From the NCBI GenBank assembly GCA_937941555.1, contig CALDHJ010000064.1, forward strand, positions 1-5,609: a stretch of DNA of 5,609 nucleotides. Direction: 5' to 3'. Source of the DNA: an uncultured Granulosicoccaceae bacterium (GTDB lineage: Bacteria; Pseudomonadota; Gammaproteobacteria; CALCKW01). The notes beneath the pieces are model-generated. The model saw only the letters and a program-made list of their open reading frames with translations. It did no database searches and was not told where the DNA came from. Position numbers and translations under genes: made by a program. Shown here piece after piece: positions 4,765 through 5,609 of this stretch; position 1 is the stretch's first letter; every line of letters begins with the position of its first letter.

Positions 4765-5609
4765 TCAGGCGACCTTGGCTGTTGAGATGACGTGTTGCTG
4801 TCGGATGTCTGCGATGACCGATTCGATCTGTTCTGCACTCTGGGGTTTGGCGTAGTAGAAACCCTGAATCAGGTCGCAACCCAAATCGGCGACCTGATCG
4901 GATTGATCCGAGGTCTCCACACCCTCGGCCACGGTCTCGAGACCCAGGCCGTTTGCCAGTTGCGTGATCATGTGCACGACAGAGTGTTCGGAATGCTCTT
5001 CGGTCAACCGCCTGACGAATGACCGGTCAATCTTCAAGACATCCAGCGGCAGGTCCTGCAGATAGCTCAGGCACGAATAACCGGTGCCGAAATCGTCAAT
5101 CGCGATGCGGACCCCCGCGGCCTGCAGCGCGCGCAACTGCGTCGACGCCAACTCCGTGTCGCTCATGAAAGTGCTCTCGGTCACTTCGATTTCCAACCGA
5201 CTCGGTGCAACGCCGTAGCGCTCGAGCAAGCCCAGGATGTGGCCGCAGATGTTGCCCTGGAAGAACTGCGCAACGGCAATATTGACGCTGATGCGCACAT
5301 CACCCAGCGGACCCCCGTCCCACTGCGCGAGTTGGGCGACGGCGGTTTCGAGCACCCAGTTGCCAATGCCGTAGATCAGACCGGACTCCTCGGCGACCGG
5401 AATGAATTCGTTGGGCGGGACGAGGCCGTGCCTCGGGTGGTTCCAGCGAATCAGTGCCTCGACGCTGACGACATCGCCGGTCTGGGTGTTGACCTGCGGT
5501 TGATAGTGCAGCGTGAACTGTTTTTCCTTGAGTGCGCGTACGAGTTCGGTTTCCAGTGATTCCTTGGCCTTGCGCTGCGCGGTGGTGTCGATCTGGCTGA
5601 AGCACTGTG
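4765..5609 (-). CDS. PAS-EAL protein, c-di-GMP phosphodiesterase type (N terminus cut by window edge)
   Basis: The frame is open to the right edge, leaving 280 visible C-terminal residues. In visible numbering, residues 1-17 (QCFSQIDTTAQRKAKES) resemble the last beta-strand and exit helix of a PAS domain. The EAL domain follows at once (about 20-265). All signature residues of active EAL enzymes are present: EALIRW (Glu50), VNIA (Asn109), EVTES (Glu141), IDDFGTGYS (Asp171, Asp172), LKID (Lys192), AEGVET (Glu228) and QGFYY (Gln248). Such domains cleave c-di-GMP to pGpG using divalent metal ions, so a working enzyme is likely. The unusual point is the lack of a GGDEF domain between PAS and EAL, the more common order being PAS-GGDEF-EAL. 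An internal GTG at 5355 would cut off the EAL motif itself and is not the start. The stop is followed immediately by an 8-bp stem-loop. Sensory input and N-terminal domains lie outside the window. Confidence 0.94.
   Translation of the reverse strand, partial: QCFSQIDTTAQRKAKESLETELVRALKEKQFTLHYQPQVNTQTGDVVSVEALIRWNHPRHGLVPPNEFIPVAEESGLIYGIGNWVLETAVAQLAQWDGGPLGDVRISVNIAVAQFFQGNICGHILGLLERYGVAPSRLEIEVTESTFMSDTELASTQLRALQAAGVRIAIDDFGTGYSCLSYLQDLPLDVLKIDRSFVRRLTEEHSEHSVVHMITQLANGLGLETVAEGVETSDQSDQVADLGCDLIQGFYYAKPQSAEQIESVIADIRQQHVISTAKVA

Noticed and set aside
1..5609. Mobile elements, CRISPR arrays, tRNA or rRNA genes, toxin-antitoxin or defence genes
   Set aside because: No transposase, integrase or long terminal repeats, no regularly spaced repeats and no RNA gene signature were found. 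All five genes fall into known enzyme families, so I do not claim a new multi-gene system.

Overview
The window is GC-rich bacterial DNA, roughly 60-65% G+C by eye, with five protein genes packed along 5.6 kb. The clearest ecological marker is a gene on the minus strand (2062-3411) for a DddP-type dimethylsulfoniopropionate (DMSP) lyase, which suggests a marine proteobacterium. DddP is best known from marine Rhodobacterales (roseobacters) and also occurs in some marine Gammaproteobacteria. The sequence alone does not decide between these.

Layout from left to right. Bases 1-147 hold no gene I can defend, only a short dyad around 94-118. On the plus strand follow a stand-alone class I glutamine amidotransferase (148-852), a 126-base gap with a striking 24-bp near-perfect palindrome (877-900), and an exported or membrane-anchored alpha/beta hydrolase of the predicted dienelactone hydrolase type (979-2031). 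The hydrolase gene meets dddP tail to tail, with 30 bases between the two stop codons and a hairpin spanning the junction. The other genes are on the minus strand. Read in their own direction they are a PAS-EAL protein (c-di-GMP phosphodiesterase type, start beyond the right edge, stop at 4765), a sterol desaturase/fatty acid hydroxylase family membrane protein (4615-3593), and dddP (3411-2062). The gaps between them are 149 and 181 bases, so they are not tightly coupled and may have separate promoters. The 149-base gap is crowded with short inverted repeats, some mutually exclusive.

How the genes work together: only DddP has a predictable substrate, DMSP, which it cleaves to dimethyl sulfide and acrylate. 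No DMSP transporter, acrylate-handling gene or regulator is visible nearby, so this looks like an orphan lyase gene rather than part of a DMSP operon. The hydroxylase, hydrolase and amidotransferase have intact active-site motifs but unknown substrates, and their link to DMSP use is only positional. I see no mobile element, CRISPR array, tRNA or rRNA, and no convincing novel multi-gene system. The items most worth checking are the DddP assignment, the GGDEF-less PAS-EAL protein, and two structured intergenic regions.
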